From: an uncultured Oscillospiraceae bacterium
GTDB taxonomy: Bacteria; Bacillota; Clostridia; Oscillospirales; Ruminococcaceae
DNA: 22,170 nucleotides
Direction: 5' to 3'
NCBI GenBank assembly: GCA_910577365.1
Contig: CAJTMU010000030.1
Span: forward strand, 1-22,170
Below the pieces are notes generated by a model that saw only the letters and a program-made list of their open reading frames with translations, did no database searches and was not told the origin of the DNA. The translations under genes were made by a program, and so were the position numbers. The first letter of the stretch is position 1; each line of letters opens with the position of its first letter. Positions 6,413-15,200 of the stretch are shown here, in pieces.

Positions 6413-6961
6413 ATGGAACGGACGGGTCTGGCGAAAGACGAAAAACGTGCTCTAAGGCGGGAGCTTATCGCGCTGAGAAAGGCGCTTTCCGCAGAGGAGA
6501 AACGTGCGGCGGACGACAGGATATTTGCACAGATTAAGCCGCTGTTGAATAATGCGGGCTCCGTTTTCACTTATGTGTCCACTCCGTTTGAAACTGATAC
6601 GCACCGGATCATTGATTACTGCTTTGATAATGGCATACCCGTTGCTGTTCCAGTTAGCGGTGACGATGAGATAAGGTTTTATTTTCTTGGCGGGTGGAAC
6701 GAACTGTCGGTAGGACGATTTAATATTTTAGAGCCGGTAAACCGAGATAACGAAGCGATTTCCGATGTAAGCACAGTTTGTATCGTTCCTGCACTGAGCG
6801 CCGATGAGAACGGTTACAGGCTTGGATACGGCGGTGGGTATTACGACAGATATCTGGCTGGCTTCAACGGGTTAAGTGTGGTTATTTCCTACGGCGCACT
6901 TCGCCGCACTATACCTGCGGAAGAGCATGATATCCGTGTAAATATCAGCATTTTCGGCTGA
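6413..6961 (+). CDS. ygfA: 5-formyltetrahydrofolate cyclo-ligase
   Basis: A 182-residue protein of normal length for this enzyme (MTHFS), which uses ATP to convert 5-formyl-THF to 5,10-methenyl-THF and recycles folate in the cytoplasm. The diagnostic C-terminal motif is complete: ENGYRLGYGGGYYDRYLAG (residues 132-150), the nucleotide- and substrate-binding loop. The N-terminal basic helix KDEKRALRRELIALRKAL is also typical. AGGAG lies 7 bases before the ATG. It starts 43 bases after the dTMP-kinase-like gene; the gap contains a small AGCGGC/GCCGCT hairpin without a T-run, so co-transcription is likely. Both genes touch thymidylate/folate metabolism. Confidence 0.93.
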   Translation: MERTGLAKDEKRALRRELIALRKALSAEEKRAADDRIFAQIKPLLNNAGSVFTYVSTPFETDTHRIIDYCFDNGIPVAVPVSGDDEIRFYFLGGWNELSVGRFNILEPVNRDNEAISDVSTVCIVPALSADENGYRLGYGGGYYDRYLAGFNGLSVVISYGALRRTIPAEEHDIRVNISIFG

Positions 6962-7058
6962 AATTTGTGGATTAATACAAAGGGGAGGAAACAATCGCGG
7001 TTTCTGTTTGTCAAATGAATCTTGTTACGCGATTTTACAGACCGCGTTTTATTTCTTG

Positions 7059-7967
7059 ATGGAATTTAAAAGAATAGAGATAACTGACAGGGCGCGTGCA
7101 TCTGAACTGCTTGCGCAATCTGGGTTTCTTGGTTGTGAGTATACTTTTGGGAATAATTTTGTATGGCGGAATTTCTATAATGTGGAAATAGCTTTTGCGG
7201 AGGGATTTTATTTCTGCAAGTATGGCAGAAAGAACGATGTTAAATTCAGCTATCCCGCGGGTCGCTCTTTGTCGGATGACGATATTAAAAGAGCAGTGGA
7301 GCTTCTTGACGGATATTGCCGCGAAACGGAAACAAAGCTTGTTTTCTCAGCGAGTGGTGGGATAACGCGGCGTTTGTTGGAGCTTTACCCCGAATCAAAA
7401 GCAGAATACAGCCGCGATACAAGCGATTATATTTATCTTGCGGAGGAGCTTACCCAACTTAAAGGAAAAAAATACCACGCTAAGCGCAATCATCTTAACC
7501 GTTTCTATGAGAATAACTGGAGCTTTGAGCCGCTTACGGCGGACAACATGGAAGAGTGTATAGAGATGAACGAGCGTTGGTGCGGCGAGAATATTGACTG
7601 TGCGGTAATTTCCGACGCTGAGCGGAGCAGCAGACTGGACGAGGAATGCATCGTGCGGTGCAGCTTTAAATATTTTAATGAACTGGGATATATCGGCGGA
7701 GTGCTTCGCGTGGACGGTAAAGTACAGGCGTTCACATTCGGAGAGTCAGCATCAAAGGAATGCTTTGTGGTTCATGTGGAAAAGGCTCTGAGAGATTATC
7801 AGGGGGCATATACAGCCATAAACCGCGAGTTTGTAAAGTCACTTGGAGGAAAATACAGATATATAAACAGAGAGGAAGATACAGGCGCGGAAAATCTCCG
7901 CAAGGCAAAGCTGTCATATCACCCTGTGTTTCTGGAAGATAAATATTTTGTAGAGATAATTCGTTAA
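7059..7967 (+). CDS. DUF2156 family protein (GNAT-like fold, aminoacyl/acyl-transfer related)
   Basis: A 302-residue soluble protein. It matches the DUF2156 family, related to the C-terminal catalytic domain of lysyl-phosphatidylglycerol synthase (MprF) and to FemABX-like GNAT folds. Visible family features: CEYTFGNNFVWRNFYNVEIA near the N-terminus, the basic segment GKKYHAKRNHLNRF, and the C-terminal block ALRDYQGAYTAINREF and KYRYINREEDTGAENLRKAK. No membrane helices are present, unlike MprF. The substrate is unknown. The start is uncertain: the frame opens at TTG 7008, but ATG 7059 gives the usual N-terminus MEFKRI. Neither has a well-placed ribosome site; AGGGGAGGAA at 6981-6990 is too far upstream. 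ATG 7059 overlaps the stop of a 14-codon out-of-frame ORF. Confidence 0.85.
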   Translation: MEFKRIEITDRARASELLAQSGFLGCEYTFGNNFVWRNFYNVEIAFAEGFYFCKYGRKNDVKFSYPAGRSLSDDDIKRAVELLDGYCRETETKLVFSASGGITRRLLELYPESKAEYSRDTSDYIYLAEELTQLKGKKYHAKRNHLNRFYENNWSFEPLTADNMEECIEMNERWCGENIDCAVISDAERSSRLDEECIVRCSFKYFNELGYIGGVLRVDGKVQAFTFGESASKECFVVHVEKALRDYQGAYTAINREFVKSLGGKYRYINREEDTGAENLRKAKLSYHPVFLEDKYFVEIIR

Positions 7968-8048
7968 AGGCAAAAAGCGGAAAGCAGAGCGGCAAGAATC
8001 AATTAAGCCTTTGATAAGTTAAATTGCGTTAAATTTAGGAGGTAAATT

Positions 8049-8591
8049 ATGATTTATGTGTTTTTGGCAGAGGGTTTCGAGGAAACTGAAGCTATTGCGC
8101 CGATAGACATGCTCAGGAGAGCAGGCAAAGATGTAATTACCGTAGGGATAAAGCATGATGATATCCGCAGCTCGCATGACGTGCCTGTTTTGTGCGACAT
8201 GACGGATATGCAGGTGCAGCTTGATGAGCAACTGGAAATGATAGTGCTTCCCGGGGGAATGCCGGGAACGCTGAACCTAGAGGAAAATCAGGTGGTACAA
8301 GCAGCTTTAAGCTACTGCGCAGAGAAAAATATCCCCATCGGAGCTATTTGTGCGGCACCTTCGATATTGGGAAAGGCAGGTCTACTTAAGGGAAGGGAAG
8401 CTATTTGCTTTCCTGGCTTTGAGAAGTATCTTGTTGGAGCGAAGATATCTGACAGTAAAGTAGTGACCGATGGAAATATAACCACTGCCGCGGGTGCGGG
8501 GGTTGCAATAGAATTTGGGCTGAGATTGGTTGAGATACTTTGCGGCAAGGATAAAGCCCAATCGCTGCGGGCGGCTATACAAAGCGATTAA
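8049..8591 (+). CDS. DJ-1/PfpI family protein
   Basis: A 180-residue protein of the DJ-1/PfpI superfamily (DJ-1, YajL, ThiJ-like). The nucleophilic elbow Cys is in GAICAAPSIL (Cys101), matching DJ-1 Cys106, and the acidic partner is in EGFEETEA (Glu14, corresponding to DJ-1 Glu18). The segment VLPGGMPGT is also conserved. Proposed activities in the family include glyoxalase III and protein or nucleotide deglycation, and protection from oxidative stress; the exact activity here cannot be read from sequence. AGGAGGT with good spacing precedes the ATG. It sits 81 bases after the DUF2156 gene on the same strand. Confidence 0.93.
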   Translation: MIYVFLAEGFEETEAIAPIDMLRRAGKDVITVGIKHDDIRSSHDVPVLCDMTDMQVQLDEQLEMIVLPGGMPGTLNLEENQVVQAALSYCAEKNIPIGAICAAPSILGKAGLLKGREAICFPGFEKYLVGAKISDSKVVTDGNITTAAGAGVAIEFGLRLVEILCGKDKAQSLRAAIQSD

Positions 8592-8689
8592 ACTATTATA
8601 ACAAAACAATATGAGGAACGGCTGCGCGGCGTATCTTTCGGACTCCTGTCCGAGTGAGCTTTGCGAAGCCGGAAAAGTGGGGCATAATT

Positions 8690-10060
8690 ATGGACGAGCA
8701 GGATTACAACGATCTGGACAGAACTCAGGAGATGGACAGCATAGAGCAGAGGGACGCGTTTTCCAGGGGCATAACCCCGCGTGATGAGTTTACGGAACTT
8801 AACTCTGCGGATATGGACAAAACTCTGCGCATGGATGCTATATCGGATGACGAATACAAAACAGAAGCATTTGCCGAGAACAGCGAATATCCCTATGAAG
8901 ACGGACGCTATTCCGCGCCGAATCCCGTAAAGCGGCGCCGCAAAAAGAAAAAGCGCATAAATCACACCCGCACCATGGCGCAGGTGTTTCTCGGCGTACT
9001 TATTTCTGTGGTGGCAACCTGTCTTGGAATTGCTCTTTCTGTGCAGGTCATCACCGCTATACGTGATATTACAGGTATGGCAAAGAATAAGATTACAAGG
9101 GAAGTGGAGATCAGCGAGTCAATGAACACTGACGATATCGTTGATTTGCTTCATGAAGAGGGTCTTATACAGATGCCATGGCTTATGAAGGCGTATATAC
9201 GTTTTTCAGATAAGGAAGATGGATTCCTGAACGGCAGCTACGAATTAAGTTCTAATATGTCATACAGCACACTTATTACGGCGCTGAAAAGTGTCAAGAA
9301 GTATACCGAAACGGTTATGGTAATGATACCCGAGGGAAGCACCGCGCAGCAGATAGGCGCACTTTTGGAGGAAAATTACGTATGCCGCGCGGAGGATTTT
9401 GAAAAATTCTACCGTGAAAAGCTTGATAAATATGATTTTGAAGAGCAGATAAACTTAAACCCCAATCGCTTATACGCGCTGGAGGGCTACCTGTTCCCCG
9501 ATACCTACGAGTTTTATGTTGTCGACGATTTGAAGAAAAATCCTGATTTTGACACTGAGCAGTATGCGAAAAATGCGGCTGAGAAAATGTTCGGCAACTT
9601 TGAGGACAAGCTGACCAGAAGCATGCTTGAGCGCATGGAGGAGCTTGGCATGAGCATTGACGAAACCATTATACTCGCTTCGCTCATTCAGAAAGAGGGT
9701 ACAAACGAGGAAAATATGTCAATGATATCTTCTGTATTCCACAATCGTATGAATAACAGCGAGATATTCCCTCTGCTCCAGTCCGATACCACATACACCT
9801 ATATTGAGGACTGCATAGAGCCTGTTCTCAGCGGTGACAGGCTGACTGAAGTATCCGACGCGTATGATACCTACAAGTGCGAGGGACTGCCTGCTGGAGC
9901 CGTATGTAACCCGGGTGTGGAGGCGATAACCGCAGCGCTGTATCCCGCTGAGAGCGATTATTTCTACTTCCTGTGCAGCGAGGATGGAGTATTCTACTAC
10001 GCGCAGACAGAGGAGCAGCATAATCAGAACATTATTGACGCTGAGCTTCGGGGAGAATAA
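8690..10060 (+). CDS. mltG: Endolytic murein transglycosylase MltG (YceG-like)
   Basis: A 456-residue membrane protein. Residues 1-80 are an acidic cytoplasmic tail, 81-89 a very basic stop-transfer cluster (KRRRKKKKR) and about 97-121 a single membrane helix; the rest is outside. The YceG domain shows GYLFPDTYEF, the catalytic Glu336 in ASLIQKEGT, SVFHNRM and the C-terminal GLPAGAVCNPGVEAITAAL. MltG cleaves nascent glycan strands and ends their polymerisation. The tail carries two related motifs, DLDRTQEMDSI (8-18) and DMDKTLRMDAI (41-51). ATG 8690 is preferred over GTG 8654. It is one base from the U32 gene, as in the Firmicutes yrrL-yrrN/yrrO neighbourhood. Confidence 0.93.
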   Translation: MDEQDYNDLDRTQEMDSIEQRDAFSRGITPRDEFTELNSADMDKTLRMDAISDDEYKTEAFAENSEYPYEDGRYSAPNPVKRRRKKKKRINHTRTMAQVFLGVLISVVATCLGIALSVQVITAIRDITGMAKNKITREVEISESMNTDDIVDLLHEEGLIQMPWLMKAYIRFSDKEDGFLNGSYELSSNMSYSTLITALKSVKKYTETVMVMIPEGSTAQQIGALLEENYVCRAEDFEKFYREKLDKYDFEEQINLNPNRLYALEGYLFPDTYEFYVVDDLKKNPDFDTEQYAKNAAEKMFGNFEDKLTRSMLERMEELGMSIDETIILASLIQKEGTNEENMSMISSVFHNRMNNSEIFPLLQSDTTYTYIEDCIEPVLSGDRLTEVSDAYDTYKCEGLPAGAVCNPGVEAITAALYPAESDYFYFLCSEDGVFYYAQTEEQHNQNIIDAELRGE

Positions 10061-10061
10061 T

Positions 10062-11318
10062 ATGACGAATTATACCGAGCTGTTAGCCCCTGCGGGGGAC
10101 GAGGAGAGTCTGAGAGCGGCGCTGGATTTCGGCGCGGACGCGGTATATCTCGCGGGGAGAAGCTACGGCATGAGAGCGGGCGCGAAGAATTTCGATGAGG
10201 AAGGTTTGCGAGGCGCGGTCGCGGCTGCACATGAAAAGGGAGTAAAGATATACCTTGCGGTAAATATTATCCCATCAAACAGCGAGGCGGACAGCTTTCC
10301 CGATTATATCAGAGCCGCCGCCGCGGCTGGTGTCGATGCGGCAATAGCAGCCGATCTTGGTGTGATATCAATGATAAGGGAAAACGCCCCCGAACTTGCA
10401 ATACATGCTTCCACGCAGACGGGAGTGGTAAACTTCCGCACCGCGCGCGAGCTGTACAAAATGGGCGCGCGGCGCGTGGTGCTTGCGCGGGAGCTGTCGC
10501 TGGGTGACATAAGGACTATCCGCGAAAGGATACCCGATGATATGGAGATTGAGGTATTTGTTCACGGAGCAATGTGCGTCAGCTTTTCGGGGCGGTGTCT
10601 TATATCGGAGTATCTCACCGGCAGGAATGCCAACCGTGGGGAATGTGCGCAGCCATGCCGCTGGGGATATTATCTCATGGAAGAAAAGCGCCCTAACGAG
10701 TTTTACAAGGTGTTTGAGGACGAGCGGGGGAGCTATATCCTCAACGCGCGCGATATGTGCATGATAGAGCATATTGACGATCTGATCGAAGCGGGGGTAA
10801 CAAGCCTTAAGATTGAGGGCAGGGCAAAATCTGCGTACTACACGGCGCTTACGGTTAACGCATACCGTGCGGCGCTTGACGCAGTGAAAAGAGGCGAAAA
10901 GCCGCCGCACTGGGTGATTGATGAGGTGAATAAAATCAGCCACAGACCCTACTGCACGGGCTTTTTCTACGGCGATCCCCGTGAGGGAAGCGGAACTCAG
11001 AACCCAAAGGAAGTCAGCAATGGCGGTCAGTATTTTACGGACAGCGGATATATTCGGGAGTATGATTTTGTGGGTACAGTCGATGATTGTGCCGATGGCA
11101 TCATGAGCATAATACAGCGGAATTACTTCACGCTATCCGATGAAATGGAGCTGCTTGCACCCGGCAGAGAGCCGATACGCTTTGCGCCCGAAAAGCTGCT
11201 CAACTCACAGGGAGAGCGCATAGAGGTGGCTCGTCACGCCATGGAAAAGCTCACGGCGGTTACGGATATCTCTGTGCCATGTGGGTCTTTAATTAGAAAA
11301 AGGGTAAAGGGCGTTTAA
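10062..11318 (+). CDS. trhP: U32 family protein, TrhP-like tRNA hydroxylation enzyme
   Basis: A 418-residue member of the U32 (collagenase-like) family. Most bacterial members once called peptidases are RNA-modifying proteins; TrhP makes 5-hydroxyuridine at tRNA position 34 using prephenate. The N-terminal barrel begins ELLAPAGDEESLRAALDFGADAVYL in two pieces around residues 4-28, and the iron-sulfur cysteines are in HGAMC (C172), SGRC (C179) and GECAQPC (C195, C199), followed by RWGYY. The domain after the barrel (about 290-418) fits TrhP/YegQ proteins. ATG 10062 follows the mltG TAA by one base with GGGGAGAA upstream. In Bacillus subtilis the trhP genes lie close to the MltG homologue yrrL, which supports TrhP over protease. 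Confidence 0.87.
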   Translation: MTNYTELLAPAGDEESLRAALDFGADAVYLAGRSYGMRAGAKNFDEEGLRGAVAAAHEKGVKIYLAVNIIPSNSEADSFPDYIRAAAAAGVDAAIAADLGVISMIRENAPELAIHASTQTGVVNFRTARELYKMGARRVVLARELSLGDIRTIRERIPDDMEIEVFVHGAMCVSFSGRCLISEYLTGRNANRGECAQPCRWGYYLMEEKRPNEFYKVFEDERGSYILNARDMCMIEHIDDLIEAGVTSLKIEGRAKSAYYTALTVNAYRAALDAVKRGEKPPHWVIDEVNKISHRPYCTGFFYGDPREGSGTQNPKEVSNGGQYFTDSGYIREYDFVGTVDDCADGIMSIIQRNYFTLSDEMELLAPGREPIRFAPEKLLNSQGERIEVARHAMEKLTAVTDISVPCGSLIRKRVKGV

Positions 11319-11330
11319 GGGAGAGATATT

Positions 11331-11403
11331 AGGCGGCAGGGAAGCACACTAAAATGTGAAAGATTGCATATGCAGAGACATTGTGCTTCAATCCCGCCTT
11401 TTT
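11331..11403 (+). terminator. Rho-independent terminator after trhP
   Basis: A long stem-loop: AGGCGG (11331-11336) pairs with CCGCCT near 11394-11399, and AAGCACA (11342-11348) with TGTGCTT (11382-11388), separated by a small internal loop; TTTTT follows. The loop itself holds the palindrome TGCATATGCA. It starts 12 bases after the trhP stop and ends the tmk-to-trhP gene run. Confidence 0.75.
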
Positions 11404-11677
11404 GTAAGAAAGCGAAAACTATTCCGCGCACTGCGCGGTATCTGTATTATTTATTACATTGAGCAGGCTAAAAGATGTGCGGTCATAGGCGCTGAGGGAT
11501 AGCGTAAGTTGAACACTAACACTTGGACTTTCCGCAAGCTCCCAAACAGCAAATACATATTGAAGCGGAGTGTTGATTGTCGGGCGGATTGGTACAATCG
11601 CTGTAAATTCTGCTTTGCAGCGGTTCGGAAAGTCCTTTATAAATAATGCGAAGAACATATTAGAATTAGGAGGAAAT
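11404..11677. other. Spacer before the GH3 gene
   Basis: No gene is supported. It contains a short GC hairpin CCGCGC/GCGCGG (11424-11438) without a T-run, and a weak promoter-like pair TTGATT and TACAAT near 11574-11600 whose 14-base spacing is too short to call. A 79-codon minus-strand frame has no ribosome site. The GH3 promoter is expected here but could not be identified. AGGAGG stands 4-9 bases before the GH3 ATG. Confidence 0.4.
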
Positions 11678-14500
11678 ATGTACAGGTTTCAAAACAAAGA
11701 ACTCGGAATTGACGAGCGTGTAAAGGCTCTGTTGGAGGAACTGGCGCTTGAGGAAAAGCTGACCCTGCTGACCACAAGGCAGCAGGCTGTACCGCGGCTG
11801 GGTCTGCGGGAATTTGTTATAGGAACGGAGGTCGCTCGCGGGCTGGTTTGCCGCGGTGAATTCGGTGATGAGGTTTCTACGGTGTTCCCCGAGCCGTTTG
11901 GGCTTGCGGCTACATTTGACACGGAGCTTATGCGCTCGATAGGTGAAATTACCGGCATTGAAACGCGTATATATCATAAAAAGGGAAAGGCTTCACTGTG
12001 CGTGTGGGGTCCTACGGTAGACGCTGAGCGCGACCCTCGCTGGGGAAGAACTGAGGAGGGCTACGGCGAAGATCCATTTCTTATTGGCATGATGTCCACG
12101 GAATATACCAAAGGAATGTGCGGGAGTGACGAGAAAGGCTATACCCGTCTGATACCCACGCTCAAGCATTTTTACGCAAATAATAACGAGGAGGAGCGCG
12201 CCATTGATAACGCGTCGATACCCCTTGGGCTTAAGCATGATTATTATCTCAAATCATTTGAGTACGCGATAAAAAGCGGCGGCGCAAAAAGCCTTATGAC
12301 TGCCTATAATTGTATAAACGGTGTCGAGGGGCTTTGCAATCCCGAGGTGGGCGAGCTGTGTGAAAAGGAATGGGGAATGCTGTTCGCTGTGACGGACGGC
12401 GGCGATTTTGTGCAGAATGTGCAGTACCACCGCTCAGACCCGAACCATGCCGAGGCGTTTGCGCGCATATACAAAAATCACGGTGCGGAGATAATGACCG
12501 ATGATTCAACGATAGTTTCCGCGGCGGCGAGAGAAGCGCTGGAGCGCGGACTTATATCCGAAAAGGATATTGACAGGGCGCTTTTCGGGGTATTAAAGGC
12601 GAGATTTATGCTCGGTGAGATTGATAATGCCGAGAACATTTTCGATTATCCCGATGATATGGTTTGCTGCGCGGATCATTACGCCGTAACCGAGCGCGCT
12701 GCCGAAGAATCGGTGATACTGCTGCGAAACAGCCGTGACATACTGCCGTTTTCCAAAAAGGAAAAGCTGGCGGTAGTGGGAGTTCATGCGAATATGAATT
12801 TCCGCGACTGGTACACGGGTACTTCCGACAGAAATTCAACCATACTTGATGAGATAACAGCCGCGGTAGGTCGCGAGAATGTTGTGTACGATTCTGGAAA
12901 TGATGTGATAGCGCTCAGAAACGCAGCAGATGGATTTTATTTATCCGTCGGCAATGACGGCATACTGAGAGCGGACAGCGCCCTTATCAACGAGAACTGT
13001 CTGCTGGAGCTGTATGAGTGGGGAGACGGCGCGGTATCGCTGCGTTCAAAGGTGAACGGTAAGTTTATGTGCGACGCGGGGGTTATGAAATTCACCTCTG
13101 ACGAGCCTTACGGTTGGTTTGTCAAGGAAAAATTCACTCTTGAGAGGAACGGCAGGGATTGCATTCTGCGCAACTGGCAGGAAAGGTTCCTGTATGTTAC
13201 GGAAAAGGGAGAGCTGGCAGTTACGAGCGACCTCAAGCCCAAGAAAAATTCTGTTTTCAACATGGAGATTTTTTCATCAGGCGCGGAGCGCGTAAGACAG
13301 GTGGTGACAGAAGCTCACCAAACGGTGGTATTCTGCGGCAACAATCCGTTGATTAACGCGCGTGAGGGTTACGACAGAAAGCATCTGCGTATGCCCGAAA
13401 AGCAGATAGAACTGCTTGATACCGCCCTTACATTCAATGAAAACACGGCGCTGTTTCTGGTCTCTGGGTATCCCTACGCGCTGGACGATGGTCGGCGCGC
13501 GGACGACGTGTGTCTTATGCACGACGAAAGACTTACGGCAGTGATGCATATCACGCACGCGGGTCCCGCACTCGGCACGGCGGTAACTAAAACACTGTTT
13601 GGTGATATCTCTCCCGCAGGACGCTGCCCAATGACATGGTACAGCAGCGAAAAGGAGCTTTGCGGCATAAAGGACTACAACATAATTCGTACCCGCAGTA
13701 CGTATCTGTACTATGACGGTGTTCCGCTTTTCCCGTTCGGGCATGGGCTTAGTTATACCGTTTTCAGATACGGGGCGCTTAAGGTGAATAAAAGCTCCTT
13801 TGCGGACGGCGATACGGTAGAAGTAACACTCGATGTGGAAAATGCGGGAATGCATGACTCTGCGGAGGTAGTGCAGCTCTATGCGGTGGCTCCGCGCTTT
13901 TCAGGCGGAGTTCCGCGAAAGCGCCTTTGTGCTTTTAAGCGCGTGTTTATTCCCCACGGTGAGCGTGTGAGCGTTACTTTGAGTTTTGATGCTAACGAGC
14001 TGTCAATGTGGGATATCAACACAAGCTCATCGGTTCTGTTCAGCGGATCTTATGAGCTTCAGGCGGGAGCCTCCAGCGAAGATATACGTCAAACTGCTGA
14101 TATAAAGATAAACGGCGCGGAATATGAGGGCATAGACGTTTCCAAGGCAGTGCCCGCATCGGCTTCCTTTGATTATGTCGGTGTGACATTCGAGGCGGAC
14201 AGGGAACTGCGTGAGTATGCCCTTATAAACGACTGGCAGAGCTTTTTAAGGTATGAGAGATGTAAGCTGAGCGGCGGCAGAAAGGCGGAGATAGAGGTTT
14301 CAAATCCCGGCTCGGCGACAAATCTGACGATAATCTGCGAGGATACGGGCGCTCCCGTTGCAGTGTTTGATGTTCCCGCCACCAATAGCTACACGGAGTT
14401 TGTTAAACTGACAGTTGATGCAGAACCGCTGAACGGAACGTTTGATTTGAAAATAACCGGCGGATTATTAGGTTTGAGATATTTCAAAATCGGCTCATGA
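11678..14500 (+). CDS. Family 3 glycoside hydrolase with inserted beta-trefoil-like module
   Basis: A 940-residue GH3 enzyme (beta-glucosidase/beta-xylosidase type), without signal peptide and so probably cytoplasmic. The N-terminal barrel shows VWGPTVDAERDPRWGRTEE, the substrate-binding KH in TLKHFYANNNEEE, SLMTAYNCING and the nucleophile Asp240 in FAVTDGGDF. The second GH3 domain begins near residue 350 and is interrupted at about 408-530 by a module containing ADGFYLSVGNDGILRAD, a pattern like fascin/beta-trefoil repeats. A fibronectin-III-like domain (about 710-775, ENAGMHDSAEVVQLYA) and a C-terminal CBM6-like module (about 828-940) follow. ATG 11678 has AGGAGG upstream. deoC starts 29 bases later. 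Substrate: a short beta-linked oligosaccharide, not determinable further. Confidence 0.92.
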   Translation: MYRFQNKELGIDERVKALLEELALEEKLTLLTTRQQAVPRLGLREFVIGTEVARGLVCRGEFGDEVSTVFPEPFGLAATFDTELMRSIGEITGIETRIYHKKGKASLCVWGPTVDAERDPRWGRTEEGYGEDPFLIGMMSTEYTKGMCGSDEKGYTRLIPTLKHFYANNNEEERAIDNASIPLGLKHDYYLKSFEYAIKSGGAKSLMTAYNCINGVEGLCNPEVGELCEKEWGMLFAVTDGGDFVQNVQYHRSDPNHAEAFARIYKNHGAEIMTDDSTIVSAAAREALERGLISEKDIDRALFGVLKARFMLGEIDNAENIFDYPDDMVCCADHYAVTERAAEESVILLRNSRDILPFSKKEKLAVVGVHANMNFRDWYTGTSDRNSTILDEITAAVGRENVVYDSGNDVIALRNAADGFYLSVGNDGILRADSALINENCLLELYEWGDGAVSLRSKVNGKFMCDAGVMKFTSDEPYGWFVKEKFTLERNGRDCILRNWQERFLYVTEKGELAVTSDLKPKKNSVFNMEIFSSGAERVRQVVTEAHQTVVFCGNNPLINAREGYDRKHLRMPEKQIELLDTALTFNENTALFLVSGYPYALDDGRRADDVCLMHDERLTAVMHITHAGPALGTAVTKTLFGDISPAGRCPMTWYSSEKELCGIKDYNIIRTRSTYLYYDGVPLFPFGHGLSYTVFRYGALKVNKSSFADGDTVEVTLDVENAGMHDSAEVVQLYAVAPRFSGGVPRKRLCAFKRVFIPHGERVSVTLSFDANELSMWDINTSSSVLFSGSYELQAGASSEDIRQTADIKINGAEYEGIDVSKAVPASASFDYVGVTFEADRELREYALINDWQSFLRYERCKLSGGRKAEIEVSNPGSATNLTIICEDTGAPVAVFDVPATNSYTEFVKLTVDAEPLNGTFDLKITGGLLGLRYFKIGS

Positions 14501-14529
14501 AGCCAAGCTGTGCAAGTTAAGGAGTATTT

Positions 14530-15183
14530 ATGACAAATCAGGAAATATTGTCGCATATAGACCACACGCTGCTTAAAGCGGACGCTTCTGCGGAGCAGAT
14601 AGAGATGCTATGCGGGGAAGCCTTGGAGTATCATACGGCAAGCGTGTGCATACCAGCGGGTTATGTTAAATTTGCGCGCGAAAAATTTCCGGAGCTGAAT
14701 ATCTGCACGGTTATCGGCTTTCCGCTGGGATATTCCACCGCGGCGGCAAAGTGCTTTGAAGCGGAGGACGCGATTAAAAACGGGGCTGACGAAATTGATA
14801 TGGTGATAAACCTCGGCGACGTTAAAAACGGCGATTTCGGCGAAGTCGAGCGCGAGATTGCGGCGGTAAAGCGTTCCTGCGGCGATAAAATTCTCAAGGT
14901 AATTATTGAAACCTGCTATCTCACACGAGAGGAAAGGATAGCTTTGTGCTGTTGTGTTACCCGTGCTGGCGCGGATTATATCAAGACCTCGACGGGTTTC
15001 GGAAGCGCGGGCGCGGATATCGAGGACATACGGCTATTCGCGGAGCATATCGGGGAGAACGTGAAAATAAAGGCGGCGGGCGGTATACGCACCCGCGAGG
15101 ATATGGAGAAATTTCTCGCGGCGGGCTGCGACCGCATAGGAACAAGCGCGGCAAAGCTGTTGATGAGCGGCGATACGCACTGA
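14530..15183 (+). CDS. deoC: Deoxyribose-phosphate aldolase DeoC
   Basis: A 217-residue class I aldolase of usual length that splits 2-deoxyribose-5-phosphate to acetaldehyde and glyceraldehyde-3-phosphate in deoxynucleoside catabolism. Family motifs: HIDHTLLKADAS near the N-terminus, VIGFPLGYST, GADEIDMVINLG, the Schiff-base lysine Lys152 in DYIKTSTGF, and the phosphate-binding VKIKAAGGIRT and GCDRIGTSAA. AAGGAG precedes the ATG. It forms a tight series with the immunity-like gene (17-base gap) and deoB, and it may share a transcript with the GH3 gene upstream. Confidence 0.96.
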   Translation: MTNQEILSHIDHTLLKADASAEQIEMLCGEALEYHTASVCIPAGYVKFAREKFPELNICTVIGFPLGYSTAAAKCFEAEDAIKNGADEIDMVINLGDVKNGDFGEVEREIAAVKRSCGDKILKVIIETCYLTREERIALCCCVTRAGADYIKTSTGFGSAGADIEDIRLFAEHIGENVKIKAAGGIRTREDMEKFLAAGCDRIGTSAAKLLMSGDTH

Positions 15184-15200
15184 CACAAAGGGGGAGCGAA

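Noticed and set aside
8637..8660. CGGAC/GTCCG hairpin before mltG as a terminator
   Set aside because: The stem has five base pairs and no T-run.
11574..11600. TTGATT...TACAAT promoter for GH3
   Set aside because: The spacing is only 14 bases, too short for a normal sigma-A promoter.
11419..11658. 79-codon minus-strand ORF upstream of GH3
   Set aside because: It has no ribosome site (a pyrimidine-rich stretch precedes the ATG), no recognised domain and overlaps the expected GH3 promoter region. A decayed gene cannot be excluded.
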